Below, piece after piece: positions 1 to 7,559 of a stretch of 20,319 nucleotides of DNA (positions are counted from its first letter, which is position 1; the number at the start of each line of letters is the position of its first letter). This DNA comes from Gammaproteobacteria bacterium (lineage in GTDB: Bacteria; Pseudomonadota; Gammaproteobacteria; PS1; Pseudothioglobaceae), in contig DQNX01000018.1 in assembly GCA_015658965.1 (NCBI GenBank), forward strand, positions 1 through 20,319, given 5' to 3'. The translations under genes were made by a program, and so were the position numbers. Under the pieces are notes generated by a model. That model was not told where the DNA came from, ran no database searches, and saw only the letters and a list, made by a program, of their open reading frames with translations.

Positions 1-1384
1 TGGACAATTCTGCTAGATCGTCTACAGTGGCAATGTCAGATTCGATGAGTGCTTGTGCTAAATCCTCACTCACACCCTTAACGCTCATTAACACTTCTGA
101 AGATTCTGCATCACCCAATGCTTGCACTAACTGCGCATCAGAGGCACGTTCTTGTAGTTCTTCAACCATTGACACATCAAACTCTTCAATGCTTTCCAAA
201 CTAGTTGCCTCTGCATCAGCAACTTCATCAATACTGCCAAAACCTTCGTCAATTAATACACCTGCGACTTCAGTATCAATACCCAGTTGCTCGGCTAATT
301 TGTTGCTGACTTTTTGGTTTTCTTCTGTTTGCTTGTCGTCTGATTCACTAACCGACATAACGTTAAGCTTCCAACCTGTTAAACGAGCGGCCAGTTTAAT
401 GTTCTGCCCACCACGACCAATAGCTAAGGCCAATTGATCTTCTTCAACGGCAATGTCCATCGAATTGCGCTCTTCATCGACCACAATAGAACTGACTTCT
501 GCCGGCGCCATGGCATTAATAACAAATTGTGCAGGATCCTCATCCCAAAGAATGATATCAACACGCTCACCATTGAGTTCGTTTGATACCGCTTGTACGC
601 GTGCACCACGCATACCAATACAAGAACCAATTGGATCAAGGCGCTTATCTTTTGCTTTAACAGCTAGCTTTGAGCGCAAACCCGGGTCTCTAGCGCCACC
701 CATAATCTCAATCACACCTTCAGAAATCTCAGGCACTTCCATTGCAAACAGCTCAACCATCATCTCTGGCACAGTGCGGCTTAAGAAGATTTGTGCGCCA
801 CGCGGGGTTGATTTCACTTCTTTAATATAAGCTCTTAAACGATCATTTTTACGTACCGACTCATTAGGAATTAAATCAAACTTAGAAATCATGCCATCAA
901 CGCCACCCATATCAACATAGGTGTTGCCGCGGTCTACGCGCTTAACCGTGACCATAATCACTTCGCCCACACGTTTGGTATAGTCTTCAACAATGACTTC
1001 TCTTTCGGCTTCACGAACTTTTTGAATAATCACTTGCTTTACGATTTGAGCAGCGATACGGCCAAATGCTTCAGTTTCCATTGGCTCACGTACAAAATCA
1101 TCGACTGCGATACCGTTTGCATCTTTTGCATGGATGTGTAATTCTGTATCAAATTCAGTGCCGTCATCATCAACAAAGTTTTCTCCGTCTTCAATCACCA
1201 TCCACTGCCTAAAGGTATTAAACTCACCTGTTTTTCTGTCGATTTCGACATGCGCATCAATGTTGTTACGCTTTTTGGTTGCAACGGCTAATGCCTCTTC
1301 TAAAGACTCAAGTACGTCCTCTTGTGAGATATTTTTCTCGTTAGAAATCGCCTCAACCATTAAAAATAATTCTTTACTTTCCAC
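1..1384 (-). CDS. nusA: Transcription termination/antitermination factor NusA (3' end outside window)
   Basis: NusA binds RNA polymerase and modulates pausing, Rho-independent termination and antitermination. About 461 codons are visible. The N-terminus reads MESKELFLMVEAISNEKN, which lines up with E. coli NusA (MNKEILAVVEAVSNEKA). It is followed by the N-terminal domain, an S1 domain (around GEVIMVTVKRVDRGNTYVDM), KH domains (GSCIGMRGARVQAV and LAIGRGGQNIKLA) and acidic C-terminal helix-hairpin repeats, two of which are visible before the edge. E. coli NusA has 495 residues, so roughly 30 are missing. The start is a GTG at 1384, chosen by homology and because AGGAG lies 6 nt upstream. That Shine-Dalgarno overlaps the rimP stop codon, so the two genes are probably translationally coupled. 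infB would be expected next, outside the window. Confidence 0.97.
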   Translation of the reverse strand, partial: MESKELFLMVEAISNEKNISQEDVLESLEEALAVATKKRNNIDAHVEIDRKTGEFNTFRQWMVIEDGENFVDDDGTEFDTELHIHAKDANGIAVDDFVREPMETEAFGRIAAQIVKQVIIQKVREAEREVIVEDYTKRVGEVIMVTVKRVDRGNTYVDMGGVDGMISKFDLIPNESVRKNDRLRAYIKEVKSTPRGAQIFLSRTVPEMMVELFAMEVPEISEGVIEIMGGARDPGLRSKLAVKAKDKRLDPIGSCIGMRGARVQAVSNELNGERVDIILWDEDPAQFVINAMAPAEVSSIVVDEERNSMDIAVEEDQLALAIGRGGQNIKLAARLTGWKLNVMSVSESDDKQTEENQKVSNKLAEQLGIDTEVAGVLIDEGFGSIDEVADAEATSLESIEEFDVSMVEELQERASDAQLVQALGDAESSEVLMSVKGVSEDLAQALIESDIATVDDLAELS

Positions 1385-1393
1385 ACCTTTCTC

Positions 1394-1855
1394 CTAAAAA
1401 TGAGCAACTAAATTTGCTTTTTCAATCAGTTCAATATCCAATGTTACTGAACCTAACTCTGTTATTAACTCAACACTATGATCAGTTTCACTAACACTGC
1501 CAATCGCGCCATTAAATTTTCTTTGTCCGTTGATTGGTCGCACCAATCTTAATTTAATATCATGGCCTAAAAAACGCTGATAATGCCCAATATGAAACAA
1601 CGGGCGTTCAACGCCTGGTGATGAAACCTCTAAATTGTATTGTGTCGCGATTGGGTCTTCTACATCAAAAATCGCACTCAATTGGCGCGATACTGCCTCA
1701 CAATCATCAAGGCCAATGCCATTTTCAGAATCAATATAAACCCTTAAAATACTATGTTTACCACTGGCGACATGCTCAATGCCCACTAACTCATAGCCCA
1801 TATCCGTAATCACCGGATCAGTTAACACTTCAATTTTATCAGCAATTTTTGCCAT
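1394..1855 (-). CDS. rimP: Ribosome maturation factor RimP
   Basis: RimP is a cytoplasmic factor needed for maturation of the 30S ribosomal subunit. The 153-residue protein has the family's usual length. It shows the N-terminal domain motifs GYELVGIEHV, LRVYID and DDCEAVSRQLSAIFD, the hallmark YNLEVSSPGVERPL near residues 73-86, and a C-terminal SH3-like domain. It lies 9 nt upstream of nusA and downstream of an initiator tRNA, which is the metY-rimP-nusA-infB order known from E. coli. A strong terminator separates it from the tRNA, so expression depends on read-through or on a promoter in the short gap. The Shine-Dalgarno before the ATG is weak (GACGAAAAAGA). Confidence 0.96.
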   Translation of the reverse strand: MAKIADKIEVLTDPVITDMGYELVGIEHVASGKHSILRVYIDSENGIGLDDCEAVSRQLSAIFDVEDPIATQYNLEVSSPGVERPLFHIGHYQRFLGHDIKLRLVRPINGQRKFNGAIGSVSETDHSVELITELGSVTLDIELIEKANLVAHF

Positions 1856-1879
1856 TCTTTTTCGTCAAATAAAACATAA

Positions 1880-1902
1880 TAAAAACCCCCTAGAAAGGGG
1901 GT
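1880..1902 (-). terminator. Rho-independent terminator between tRNA-fMet and rimP
   Basis: On the minus strand a 6-bp stem (ACCCCC / GGGGGT, loop TTTCTA) is followed by TTTTTATTA. It lies 10 nt beyond the CCA end of the initiator tRNA, so it should release that tRNA transcript and let only part of the polymerase through to rimP-nusA. Leaky terminators in this position are known in the E. coli metY-nusA operon. Confidence 0.85.
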
Positions 1903-1911
1903 CGTAATCTT

Positions 1912-1988
<77 letters not shown>

Positions 1989-2000
1989 CTAAAGGCAGCA

Positions 2001-2029
2001 ATGTTACGCTCTTGTGTTGCTATTGTCCA
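2001..2029 (-). promoter_or_regulatory. Putative sigma-70 promoter of the initiator tRNA operon
   Basis: On the minus strand a -35 TGGACA (2029-2024) and a -10 TAACAT (2006-2001) are separated by exactly 17 nt. The predicted start near 1994 is about 6 nt before the mature tRNA end, and the stretch after the -10 is GC-rich (GCTGCC), as in stable-RNA promoters. Transcription would continue through the leaky terminator into rimP-nusA. Confidence 0.5.
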
Positions 2030-2078
2030 GTAAATTTTTAAGTTATTTAAAAGACCTTGCAAAAAATAAATCAGCGCT

Positions 2079-2363
2079 CTAGAGGTTCGACTTAGAAACA
2101 AAACTTGCACCATGCACTTTAATCTCATAGCCTCTTGCCAGTAAACGCTTTACATAGAGTCTGTTGTAGGTAAAGAAAAATACAATATTAGCCAAGCCCA
2201 GTGTCAAAATACACAAAGGTGCCATCAGCATCACGGACTTCCAATCGCGGCGATACATAGCCGGACAAAAGAACAAACACAGAGACGTCCAAGAAAAACC
2301 CACAGGTGCGTGTTTTAACTCTCCGGTTTTTGCGTGTATTAAAGTAATCGTTGTATAAGCCAA
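2079..2363 (-). CDS. Small membrane protein of unknown function
   Basis: This 94-residue protein is read from a TTG start with a G-rich Shine-Dalgarno 5 nt upstream. It shows the pattern GFSWTSL...RRDWKSV, a hydrophobic stretch LMAPLCILTLGLANIVFFF (around residues 45-63), then YNRLYVKRLLARGYEI. A hydrophobic helix followed by a basic YN-YVK-LL-GY tail recalls small DUF2628/HrgC-like membrane proteins, though I recognise this only by its look. It stands alone between gshB (divergent) and the initiator tRNA. No function can be assigned. The real start could differ, because no ATG lies in frame near the 5' end. Confidence 0.7.
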   Translation of the reverse strand: MAYTTITLIHAKTGELKHAPVGFSWTSLCLFFCPAMYRRDWKSVMLMAPLCILTLGLANIVFFFTYNRLYVKRLLARGYEIKVHGASFVSKSNL

Positions 2364-2368
2364 ACGTA

Positions 2369-2376
2369 CCCCCCCC
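2369..2376 (-). promoter_or_regulatory. Homopolymeric G8 ribosome-binding site
   Basis: Eight consecutive G residues (minus strand) lie 5 nt before the TTG start of the small membrane protein gene and are its only Shine-Dalgarno candidate. A tract of this length can slip during replication, which would change the spacing between the ribosome-binding site and the start codon. Confidence 0.4.
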
Positions 2377-2431
2377 TCAAGAGGCTATTGTACCTATTTT
2401 TGACTACCTTTCAATACCCTGCAATCCAAAG

Positions 2432-2437
2432 TATAAT
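2432..2437 (+). promoter_or_regulatory. Perfect -10 box immediately upstream of gshB
   Basis: TATAAT lies only 7 nt before the gshB ATG at 2445, and no Shine-Dalgarno is present. A transcript from this box would begin at or next to the start codon, giving a leaderless mRNA. The -35 region at the right spacing (TTTCAA, 2409-2414) is poor. Confidence 0.4.
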
Positions 2438-2444
2438 GAATGCC

Positions 2445-3392
2445 ATGAAGCTCGCCGTATTAATGGATGATATTGCCCATATTAATCCAAAAAAAGATTC
2501 CTCTCTAGCAATGATGTTAGAAGCCAAACGTCGTGGCTGGGAAATTTATACTTTCGATACCACGGATTTATTTGTGATTAAAGGGGTTGTTTGTGCGCGT
2601 ACATCAAAAACCAACGTCATCGACAATCCCGATCATTGGTTTGAAAAACAGCCAACTGAAACCATTAAGCTGAATAAATTTGATGCAATTTTAATGCGCA
2701 AAGATCCGCCTTTTAACATGGATTATATTTATGCCACCTATTTGCTCGAACAAGCGGAAAAAACTGGCGTTTTAGTTGTTAATAAGCCTCAATCGCTCAG
2801 AGATGCCAATGAAAAATTATTTGCGCTCAACTTTGCCCATTGCATGCCAACAACACTTGTAAGTACAAATCGGGCTCAGATTAAATCCTTTATTAAAGCA
2901 GAAAAAACCGTTGTGGTTAAACCGCTGGATGGCATGGGTGGCATTGATATTTTCAAACTGACTGAGGGTGATAGTAATATTGATGAAGTGCTTGACTATT
3001 TGACCCATCAAGGCTCACGACAAATTATTACCCAAGAATTCTTAACTGATATTGTTAAAGGCGATAAACGCATTCTTTTGATTGACGGCAAACCGATTGA
3101 TTATGCTTTGGCTCGACTGCCGGCAAAAGGCAGTTTTAAAGGAAACTTAGCCGCTGGCGCTATTGGCGTTGGCCAGCCTTTAAGCGCTAGAGATTATTAC
3201 TTATGTGAACAAATTGGCCCCACCTTAAAAGACAAAGGGTTGATGTTTGTCGGGCTTGATGTCATTGGCGACTACATTACTGAGATTAACGTCACCAGCC
3301 CCACTTGTATTCGCGAGCTTGACACGCAGTTTGATTTAAATATTGCTGGCGTTTTATTTGATGTTATTGAGCAGCAAATAAATACCGAGTAA
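2445..3392 (+). CDS. gshB: Glutathione synthetase
   Basis: GshB joins gamma-glutamylcysteine and glycine using ATP, the second step of glutathione synthesis in the cytoplasm. The 315-residue protein matches E. coli GshB in length and along its whole sequence: MKLAVLMDDIAHINPKKDSS at the N-terminus, then ILMRKDPPFNMDYIYATYLLE, VNKPQSLRDANEKL, VVVKPLDGMGGIDIF (ATP-grasp glycine-rich loop), RLPAKGSFKGNLAAG, and a C-terminal metal/ATP site GLDVIGDYITEINVTSPTCIRE. The open frame continues upstream to a TTG at 2388 and an ATG at 2436; I chose the ATG at 2445 by homology. There is no Shine-Dalgarno, and a TATAAT box 7 nt upstream suggests a leaderless message. The 3' end overlaps the convergent crcB gene by 29 bp. 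Confidence 0.96.
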   Translation: MKLAVLMDDIAHINPKKDSSLAMMLEAKRRGWEIYTFDTTDLFVIKGVVCARTSKTNVIDNPDHWFEKQPTETIKLNKFDAILMRKDPPFNMDYIYATYLLEQAEKTGVLVVNKPQSLRDANEKLFALNFAHCMPTTLVSTNRAQIKSFIKAEKTVVVKPLDGMGGIDIFKLTEGDSNIDEVLDYLTHQGSRQIITQEFLTDIVKGDKRILLIDGKPIDYALARLPAKGSFKGNLAAGAIGVGQPLSARDYYLCEQIGPTLKDKGLMFVGLDVIGDYITEINVTSPTCIRELDTQFDLNIAGVLFDVIEQQINTE

Positions 3393-3759
3393 GCACCACA
3401 CCCAAACCGGCTGCTGATAAAGACAACAACACATTTAATAAAATATTAATACTGGCTTGGCTGTAATGCCCTAAACTGATCATTTCTATCGACTCCCAAG
3501 ACAGTGTTGACATTGTGGTTAAAGAACCCGTCAAGCCAATCAATAACAACAATCGGTAAGCTTCATGAAGCGCGGCTTTTTCCAAAATAACCACCACCAA
3601 AATACCTGCTAAAAACGAACCAACGATGTTTGCACTTAAAGTGCCGTAAGGAAAAGTTGGCCCAAAAGTTGTATTCATAAACTGCGTTAGGTAATAACGC
3701 ACACTGGCACCAATGGTAGCGCCAATGCCAATGGCCAAAACTGTGGGTAAAAATGTCAT
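3364..3759 (-). CDS. crcB: Fluoride ion channel CrcB/Fluc
   Basis: This is a small dual-topology inner-membrane channel that exports fluoride. At 131 residues it has the usual family length and four hydrophobic helices. Family motifs visible are GATIGASVRYYL (residues 13-24), PYGTLSANIVGSFLAG (37-52, with the pore Asn44) and GLTGSLTTMSTLSWE (75-89). The last normally reads GGLTTFSTFS; here both 'Phe-box' phenylalanines are replaced (Met83, Leu86). Its ATG overlaps the rarA stop in an ATGA, so it is translationally coupled as the last gene of apbE-rarA-crcB. The 3' end overlaps convergent gshB by 29 bp, leaving no room for a separate terminator. Confidence 0.93.
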   Translation of the reverse strand: MTFLPTVLAIGIGATIGASVRYYLTQFMNTTFGPTFPYGTLSANIVGSFLAGILVVVILEKAALHEAYRLLLLIGLTGSLTTMSTLSWESIEMISLGHYSQASINILLNVLLSLSAAGLGVVLTRYLFAAQ

Positions 3760-5000
3760 AACGCTGCCCTTAATTGTTTCAATTTTTGATTGATTTTAAT
3801 CTCTAAACCACGCTCCGTTGGCACATAATAATGCTGCTCACCCAACGCTGTTGGAAAGTAAGTTTGACCATAACTAATCCCGTCTGTCTCATCGTGCGCA
3901 TAACGATAATTTTCCCCACAACCTAAATCGTTCATTAGCCCAGTGGGGGCATTGCACAAATGCTTTGGTACGGGTAAATCACTGGTCTGTTTGGCCTCGT
4001 TCATGGCTTGATTAAAGGCCTTGTAAACGGCGTTAGATTTTGGCGCGACAGCACAATATACTGCCGCTTGAGCAATGGCTCGATTGCCTTCTTTGTCGCC
4101 CACACGTTGATACACATCCCACGCATTAAGGCTAATTTCTAATGCTCTAGGGTCGGCATTGCCAATATCTTCTGAGGCAATGGCTAGCAGTCGTCTGGCA
4201 ATGGTTTTAGGGTCGCAACCACCGACCAGCATTCTGGCCATCCAATACAGCGCACCATCCGGTGATGAGCCCCGTACTGATTTATGAAAAGCCGAAAGTT
4301 GCTGATAAAAAATATCCCCACCTTTATCAAAGACACTGATTTTATCTTGCAATAATTGCTTGACTGATTGCACGTCTAGCACCTCTAACTGTGCCAACGA
4401 AATCTGCTCAACCATATTAATCAAACGACGGGCATCGCCGCCACTGGCATTGATAATTTGGCTTTTTATTTCTTTGTCCTTTAACTCAAGTTGTTCATGC
4501 GTCAAAGCTCGGTCTAATATCTGCAGCAGCTCCTCTGTATTTAAAGGGTTAAGCACATACACACTCAAGCGCGAAAGCAAAGCGCGATTCAGCTCAAACG
4601 ATGGGTTTTCCGTAGTGGCGCCAATCAGTGTAATCAGCCCCGATTCAATATGCGGTAAAAATCCATCTTGTTGTGCTTTGTTAAACCGATGTATTTCATC
4701 AACAAATAAAAGTGTCTTTTTCCCAATATTTTGAAATTTCTTAGCATTTTCAACTACCGCCCGCAGTTCTTTCATTCCATCTAATACCGCGCTCATTTGT
4801 GCAAAATGCCCGTCAACTTGGCTGGCGATAATACGCGCCAAAGTGGTCTTGCCGGTGCCCGATGGCCCCCATAAAATCATCGAATGTAATTGCTGACGAT
4901 CGAGTGCTTGCTTGAGCGGGTGATTGAGATTCAATAAATGTGATTGACCAAAAAAATCATCCAGCGTTTGGGGTCTTAAATTTTCAGCTAAGGGTTTCAT
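3756..5000 (-). CDS. rarA: Replication-associated recombination protein RarA (MgsA), AAA+ ATPase
   Basis: RarA acts at stalled replication forks and is related to clamp loaders and RuvB. The 414-residue protein begins MKPLAENLRPQTLDDFFGQ, has Walker A GPSGTGKTT (residues 45-53), Walker B LLFVDEIHRF (97-106), sensor 1 IGATTENPSFELN, an arginine-finger motif LLSRL, and the C-terminal RarA-specific region (SVRGSSPDGALYWMARMLVGGCDPKTIARRLL, shown here in part only: RGSSPDGALYWMARML; also EDIGNADPRAL). E. coli RarA has 447 residues, so this is slightly short but complete. It overlaps apbE by 4 bp (ATGA) upstream and crcB by 4 bp downstream. In many gammaproteobacteria rarA follows lolA; here lolA lies about 9 kb away on the other strand. 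Confidence 0.96.
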   Translation of the reverse strand: MKPLAENLRPQTLDDFFGQSHLLNLNHPLKQALDRQQLHSMILWGPSGTGKTTLARIIASQVDGHFAQMSAVLDGMKELRAVVENAKKFQNIGKKTLLFVDEIHRFNKAQQDGFLPHIESGLITLIGATTENPSFELNRALLSRLSVYVLNPLNTEELLQILDRALTHEQLELKDKEIKSQIINASGGDARRLINMVEQISLAQLEVLDVQSVKQLLQDKISVFDKGGDIFYQQLSAFHKSVRGSSPDGALYWMARMLVGGCDPKTIARRLLAIASEDIGNADPRALEISLNAWDVYQRVGDKEGNRAIAQAAVYCAVAPKSNAVYKAFNQAMNEAKQTSDLPVPKHLCNAPTGLMNDLGCGENYRYAHDETDGISYGQTYFPTALGEQHYYVPTERGLEIKINQKLKQLRAAL

Positions 5001-5941
5001 TGGTTTATTTTTACCACTTTGAAATCGTGTTGTTGGTTTAATATCAATATAACAGATAGATTAAGTCGTCTGGCCAATGCCGTTGCTTTTTCACTGCCCA
5101 TTGCCATCATTGCAGTTGCATAAGCATCAGCCATCATCGTTTGGGCGTTAAACACGCTGACTGAGGCTAAATCTGTCTGGGCAGGCAAACCACTGCTTGG
5201 CGTAAGAATGTGCATATAACGTTCACCTTCCCAAACAAAATAATTGCGATAATCTCCCGAGGTGGCAATCGCCTGATTGTTTAGGACAATGGTAATCAGC
5301 TCGGTGCCTTTTGGCTGCTCGATGCCCAGTGTCCAATACCGATCGCCGCGCTGACCGCTTGCAATCACCTCCCCGCCAATCTCAACGAGAAAGTTTTTAA
5401 GCTGATGTGCCTTGAGTAAACGCGCCACTTGGTCAACACCAAAGCCTTTGGCAATGGCCGACAAGTTAATATGAATGTCTTTGGTCTTTCTTACTTGACC
5501 CTGGTTTAACTGTAAATACTGAATAGAGGACAATGGCAATAATTCATCCACTTGCACTCGATTCGGTTTTTGCCCTATTTGGGTCGCACCAAAACCCCAT
5601 AAATCAATCAAACGCCCCATGCCAGGATCAAAATAACCTTGGGTTTGCTGATAAATTTTTTGCGACTGACGTAAAACAAAAAACAACTCACTCGACACTT
5701 TAATCCACTGATTAATCGGTTTGCGATTTAGCAAAGACAGCTCGGAATTTGCATCCCAGGTTGAAAAAGTTTTGTCAACTTGATCTAAGACGTGCTCAAT
5801 CTGCACTTTAGAAACGCCTGCACCTATAGTTTTAACCGTATAAGTAGTACCCATAGTCGAGCCGGTGATACTCCGTATTGGCCGATCACCACCACAAGCA
5901 CTCAAACCTAAAAAGATAAGGATTAATAAAGCCCTAAGCAT
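4997..5941 (-). CDS. apbE: FAD:protein FMN transferase ApbE (lipoprotein)
   Basis: ApbE transfers FMN from FAD onto threonines of periplasm-facing flavoproteins such as NqrB/C and RnfG/D. The 314-residue protein has a lipoprotein signal with lipobox LSAC (Cys16). It also shows the family motifs GSTMGTTYTV (27-36), TWDANSELSLLN (61-72), FDPGMGRLIDLWGFG (104-118), LSAIAKGFGVDQVA (160-173), LVEIGGEV (185-192), ATSGDYRNYF (226-235) and the metal-site motif ADAYATAMMAMG (271-282). The usual HxxDP motif reads HILTP (Thr247 in place of Asp). It is the first gene of a coupled apbE-rarA-crcB operon. Only 14 bp separate its ATG from the divergent mltB start, so its promoter must lie inside mltB. No Rnf or Nqr genes are in the window. 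Confidence 0.95.
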   Translation of the reverse strand: MLRALLILIFLGLSACGGDRPIRSITGSTMGTTYTVKTIGAGVSKVQIEHVLDQVDKTFSTWDANSELSLLNRKPINQWIKVSSELFFVLRQSQKIYQQTQGYFDPGMGRLIDLWGFGATQIGQKPNRVQVDELLPLSSIQYLQLNQGQVRKTKDIHINLSAIAKGFGVDQVARLLKAHQLKNFLVEIGGEVIASGQRGDRYWTLGIEQPKGTELITIVLNNQAIATSGDYRNYFVWEGERYMHILTPSSGLPAQTDLASVSVFNAQTMMADAYATAMMAMGSEKATALARRLNLSVILILNQQHDFKVVKINQ

Positions 5942-5943
5942 TA

Positions 5944-5949
5944 TATAAT
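5944..5949 (+). promoter_or_regulatory. Perfect -10 box 6 nt upstream of mltB start
   Basis: TATAAT lies in the 14-bp gap between divergent apbE and mltB. Transcription from it would start at the A of the mltB ATG, giving a leaderless mRNA. No Shine-Dalgarno is visible, and no convincing -35 lies at 16-18 nt. This matches the arrangement seen at gshB. Confidence 0.4.
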
Positions 5950-5955
5950 TTTGAC

Positions 5956-7134
5956 ATGTTAAGATTTATTTTTTGCTTGTTATTAACGACATCCGCATAT
6001 GCAGATGATACCACTGCGCGTAGCTTTGAATCATTCTTAGCAGATATCCGCGTCCAAGCAAGCAACCAAGGCATATCAGCCATCACCCTCGATCAAGCCT
6101 TTGGTGGCTTAACACCCAACCCTAAAGTCATTAAATTTGATCGATCACAAGCAGAATTCAGCCAAAATTTTTGGCGCTATTTAGGCTCAAGAGTGAGCCC
6201 TTATCGACTTAAAAACGGTAAAAAATTATTACAAACACACCAAGCCACCTTTCAACATAATTATCAAAAATATGGGGTGCCGCCACATATTATTGTGGCC
6301 TTTTGGGGTTTGGAAACCAACTATGGCAACAACACCGGCAACTTAAATTTGGTTCGATCCTTGGCTACCTTGAGTTTCGATGAAAGACGTTCAGAGTTTT
6401 TTAGCAAACAACTGTTGGCTTTGCTCAAGCTTATTGATGACAATAAAATCCCGCTTGATGCTCAAGGATCCTGGGCGGGGGCGATGGGCAATGTCCAGTT
6501 TATGCCAACCAACGTTGCCGCTTATGGCGTGGATGCCGATGCCGATGGCAAGATCGGCTTGTGGGACAATAAGGCCGATATTTTTGCTAGTGCTGCTAAC
6601 TTTTTACAAAAAATTGGCTGGCATCGAGGTGAGCGCTGGGGTCGAGAAGTTACCATTCCAAAAACCTTTGATTACCAACTGGCCAATCTCAACACCACAA
6701 AAACCGTTAATGAGTGGCAAGCACTTGGCGTACGAACAGCAACCAATGAAGACTTGCCTGACTCTACCATGACGGCATCATTACTACTACCAATGGGTTA
6801 TAATGGCCCGGCTTTTTTAGCGTATCGTAATTTTCGGGCCATCTTAAGGTGGAACCATTCAATCCTTTATGCTTTGTCTGTTGGTCATTTATCTGATCGG
6901 CTTGCGGGTGCGGGCGAATTACTTGCCAAGCCAATTACTGAGCCATCTTTGAGTCGTGATGACGTTAAATTTATCCAAACTTCACTCAATCGATTGGGCT
7001 TTGATACTGGCGAACCCGACGGCATCTCCGGCCCTAAAACACGGGGTGCCGCGCGTAACTATCAACGCGCAAATAACAAGCCCATTGATGGTTATGTTGG
7101 TTATCAACTATTACAACAACTGCAAGCTCTATGA
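5956..7134 (+). CDS. mltB: Lytic murein transglycosylase, MltB family, with peptidoglycan-binding domain
   Basis: This enzyme cleaves the beta-1,4 bond between MurNAc and GlcNAc to form 1,6-anhydro-muropeptides. The 392-residue protein has a signal peptide (MLRFIFCLLLTTSAYA, cleavage after residue 16). The MltB-type catalytic domain includes YGVPPHIIVAFWGLETNYG (catalytic Glu120), ATLSFDERRSEFF and SWAGAMGNVQFMPTNVAAYGVD. The C-terminal 60 residues form a PG_binding_1 domain (FIQTSLNRLGFDTGEPDGI...GPKTRGAARNYQRANN). There is no classical lipobox, so it is probably periplasmic and soluble, unlike E. coli MltB. It overlaps ruvX by 4 bp (ATGA) and starts the mltB-ruvX-pyrB-ygfB run. Confidence 0.93.
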   Translation: MLRFIFCLLLTTSAYADDTTARSFESFLADIRVQASNQGISAITLDQAFGGLTPNPKVIKFDRSQAEFSQNFWRYLGSRVSPYRLKNGKKLLQTHQATFQHNYQKYGVPPHIIVAFWGLETNYGNNTGNLNLVRSLATLSFDERRSEFFSKQLLALLKLIDDNKIPLDAQGSWAGAMGNVQFMPTNVAAYGVDADADGKIGLWDNKADIFASAANFLQKIGWHRGERWGREVTIPKTFDYQLANLNTTKTVNEWQALGVRTATNEDLPDSTMTASLLLPMGYNGPAFLAYRNFRAILRWNHSILYALSVGHLSDRLAGAGELLAKPITEPSLSRDDVKFIQTSLNRLGFDTGEPDGISGPKTRGAARNYQRANNKPIDGYVGYQLLQQLQAL

Positions 7135-7559
7135 GTGTTAAGACTTATCTGGGTTTTGATGTTGGTACCAAACGCACCGGGGTTGCCATCGCCAATAGTT
7201 TAATACGACAAGCCAGTGGTATCGAAGTGGTAACTCACCATAAAAATGGCTCAACCAATTGGGCGGGGTTCGATACAATCATCAATGCGCATGATGTCGA
7301 TTTATTTATCGTCGGTTTGCCGCTTGATAAGGATGGAAAATCACAAGAAATGACCTTCATCGCCAAATCATTTACCAGAAAGCTTGAAAAACGTTACCAC
7401 ATCAAAACTGAGATGATTGACGAGTATTTATCTTCCTTTGACGCCAAAAACCAACTAAAATACAACCATTATCATCCAAATGCCGAACGTGGTGAAGTTG
7501 ATAAACGCTCAGCACAGTTAATATTGCAAACATGGTTAAATGAAAAAAGATTTGATTAG
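7131..7559 (+). CDS. ruvX: RuvX/YqgF family pre-16S rRNA nuclease / putative Holliday junction resolvase
   Basis: This is an RNase H-fold protein that processes the 5' end of 16S rRNA; the family has also been proposed to resolve Holliday junctions. The 142-residue protein carries LGFDVGTKRTGVAIAN (first catalytic Asp in DVG), IVGLPLDKDG, MIDEYLSSFDA (usually DERLST, with the acidic residues kept) and the C-terminal DKRSAQLILQTWL with the last catalytic Asp. It is translationally coupled to mltB by an ATGA overlap and overlaps pyrB by 20 bp. ruvX beside pyrB is a common gammaproteobacterial arrangement (yqgE-yqgF-pyrR-pyrB in Pseudomonas); yqgE and pyrR are absent here. Confidence 0.94.
   Translation: MSVKTYLGFDVGTKRTGVAIANSLIRQASGIEVVTHHKNGSTNWAGFDTIINAHDVDLFIVGLPLDKDGKSQEMTFIAKSFTRKLEKRYHIKTEMIDEYLSSFDAKNQLKYNHYHPNAERGEVDKRSAQLILQTWLNEKRFD

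Noticed and set aside
27..830. Plus-strand open frames (27-437 and 453-830)
   Set aside because: They lie antisense to nusA, whose minus-strand frame carries clear S1 and KH domains; they have serine-rich, low-information sequence and no ribosome-binding site.
2400..2437. TTGACT as -35 for the TATAAT before gshB
   Set aside because: The spacing is 26 nt, far from the 16-18 nt that sigma-70 needs.
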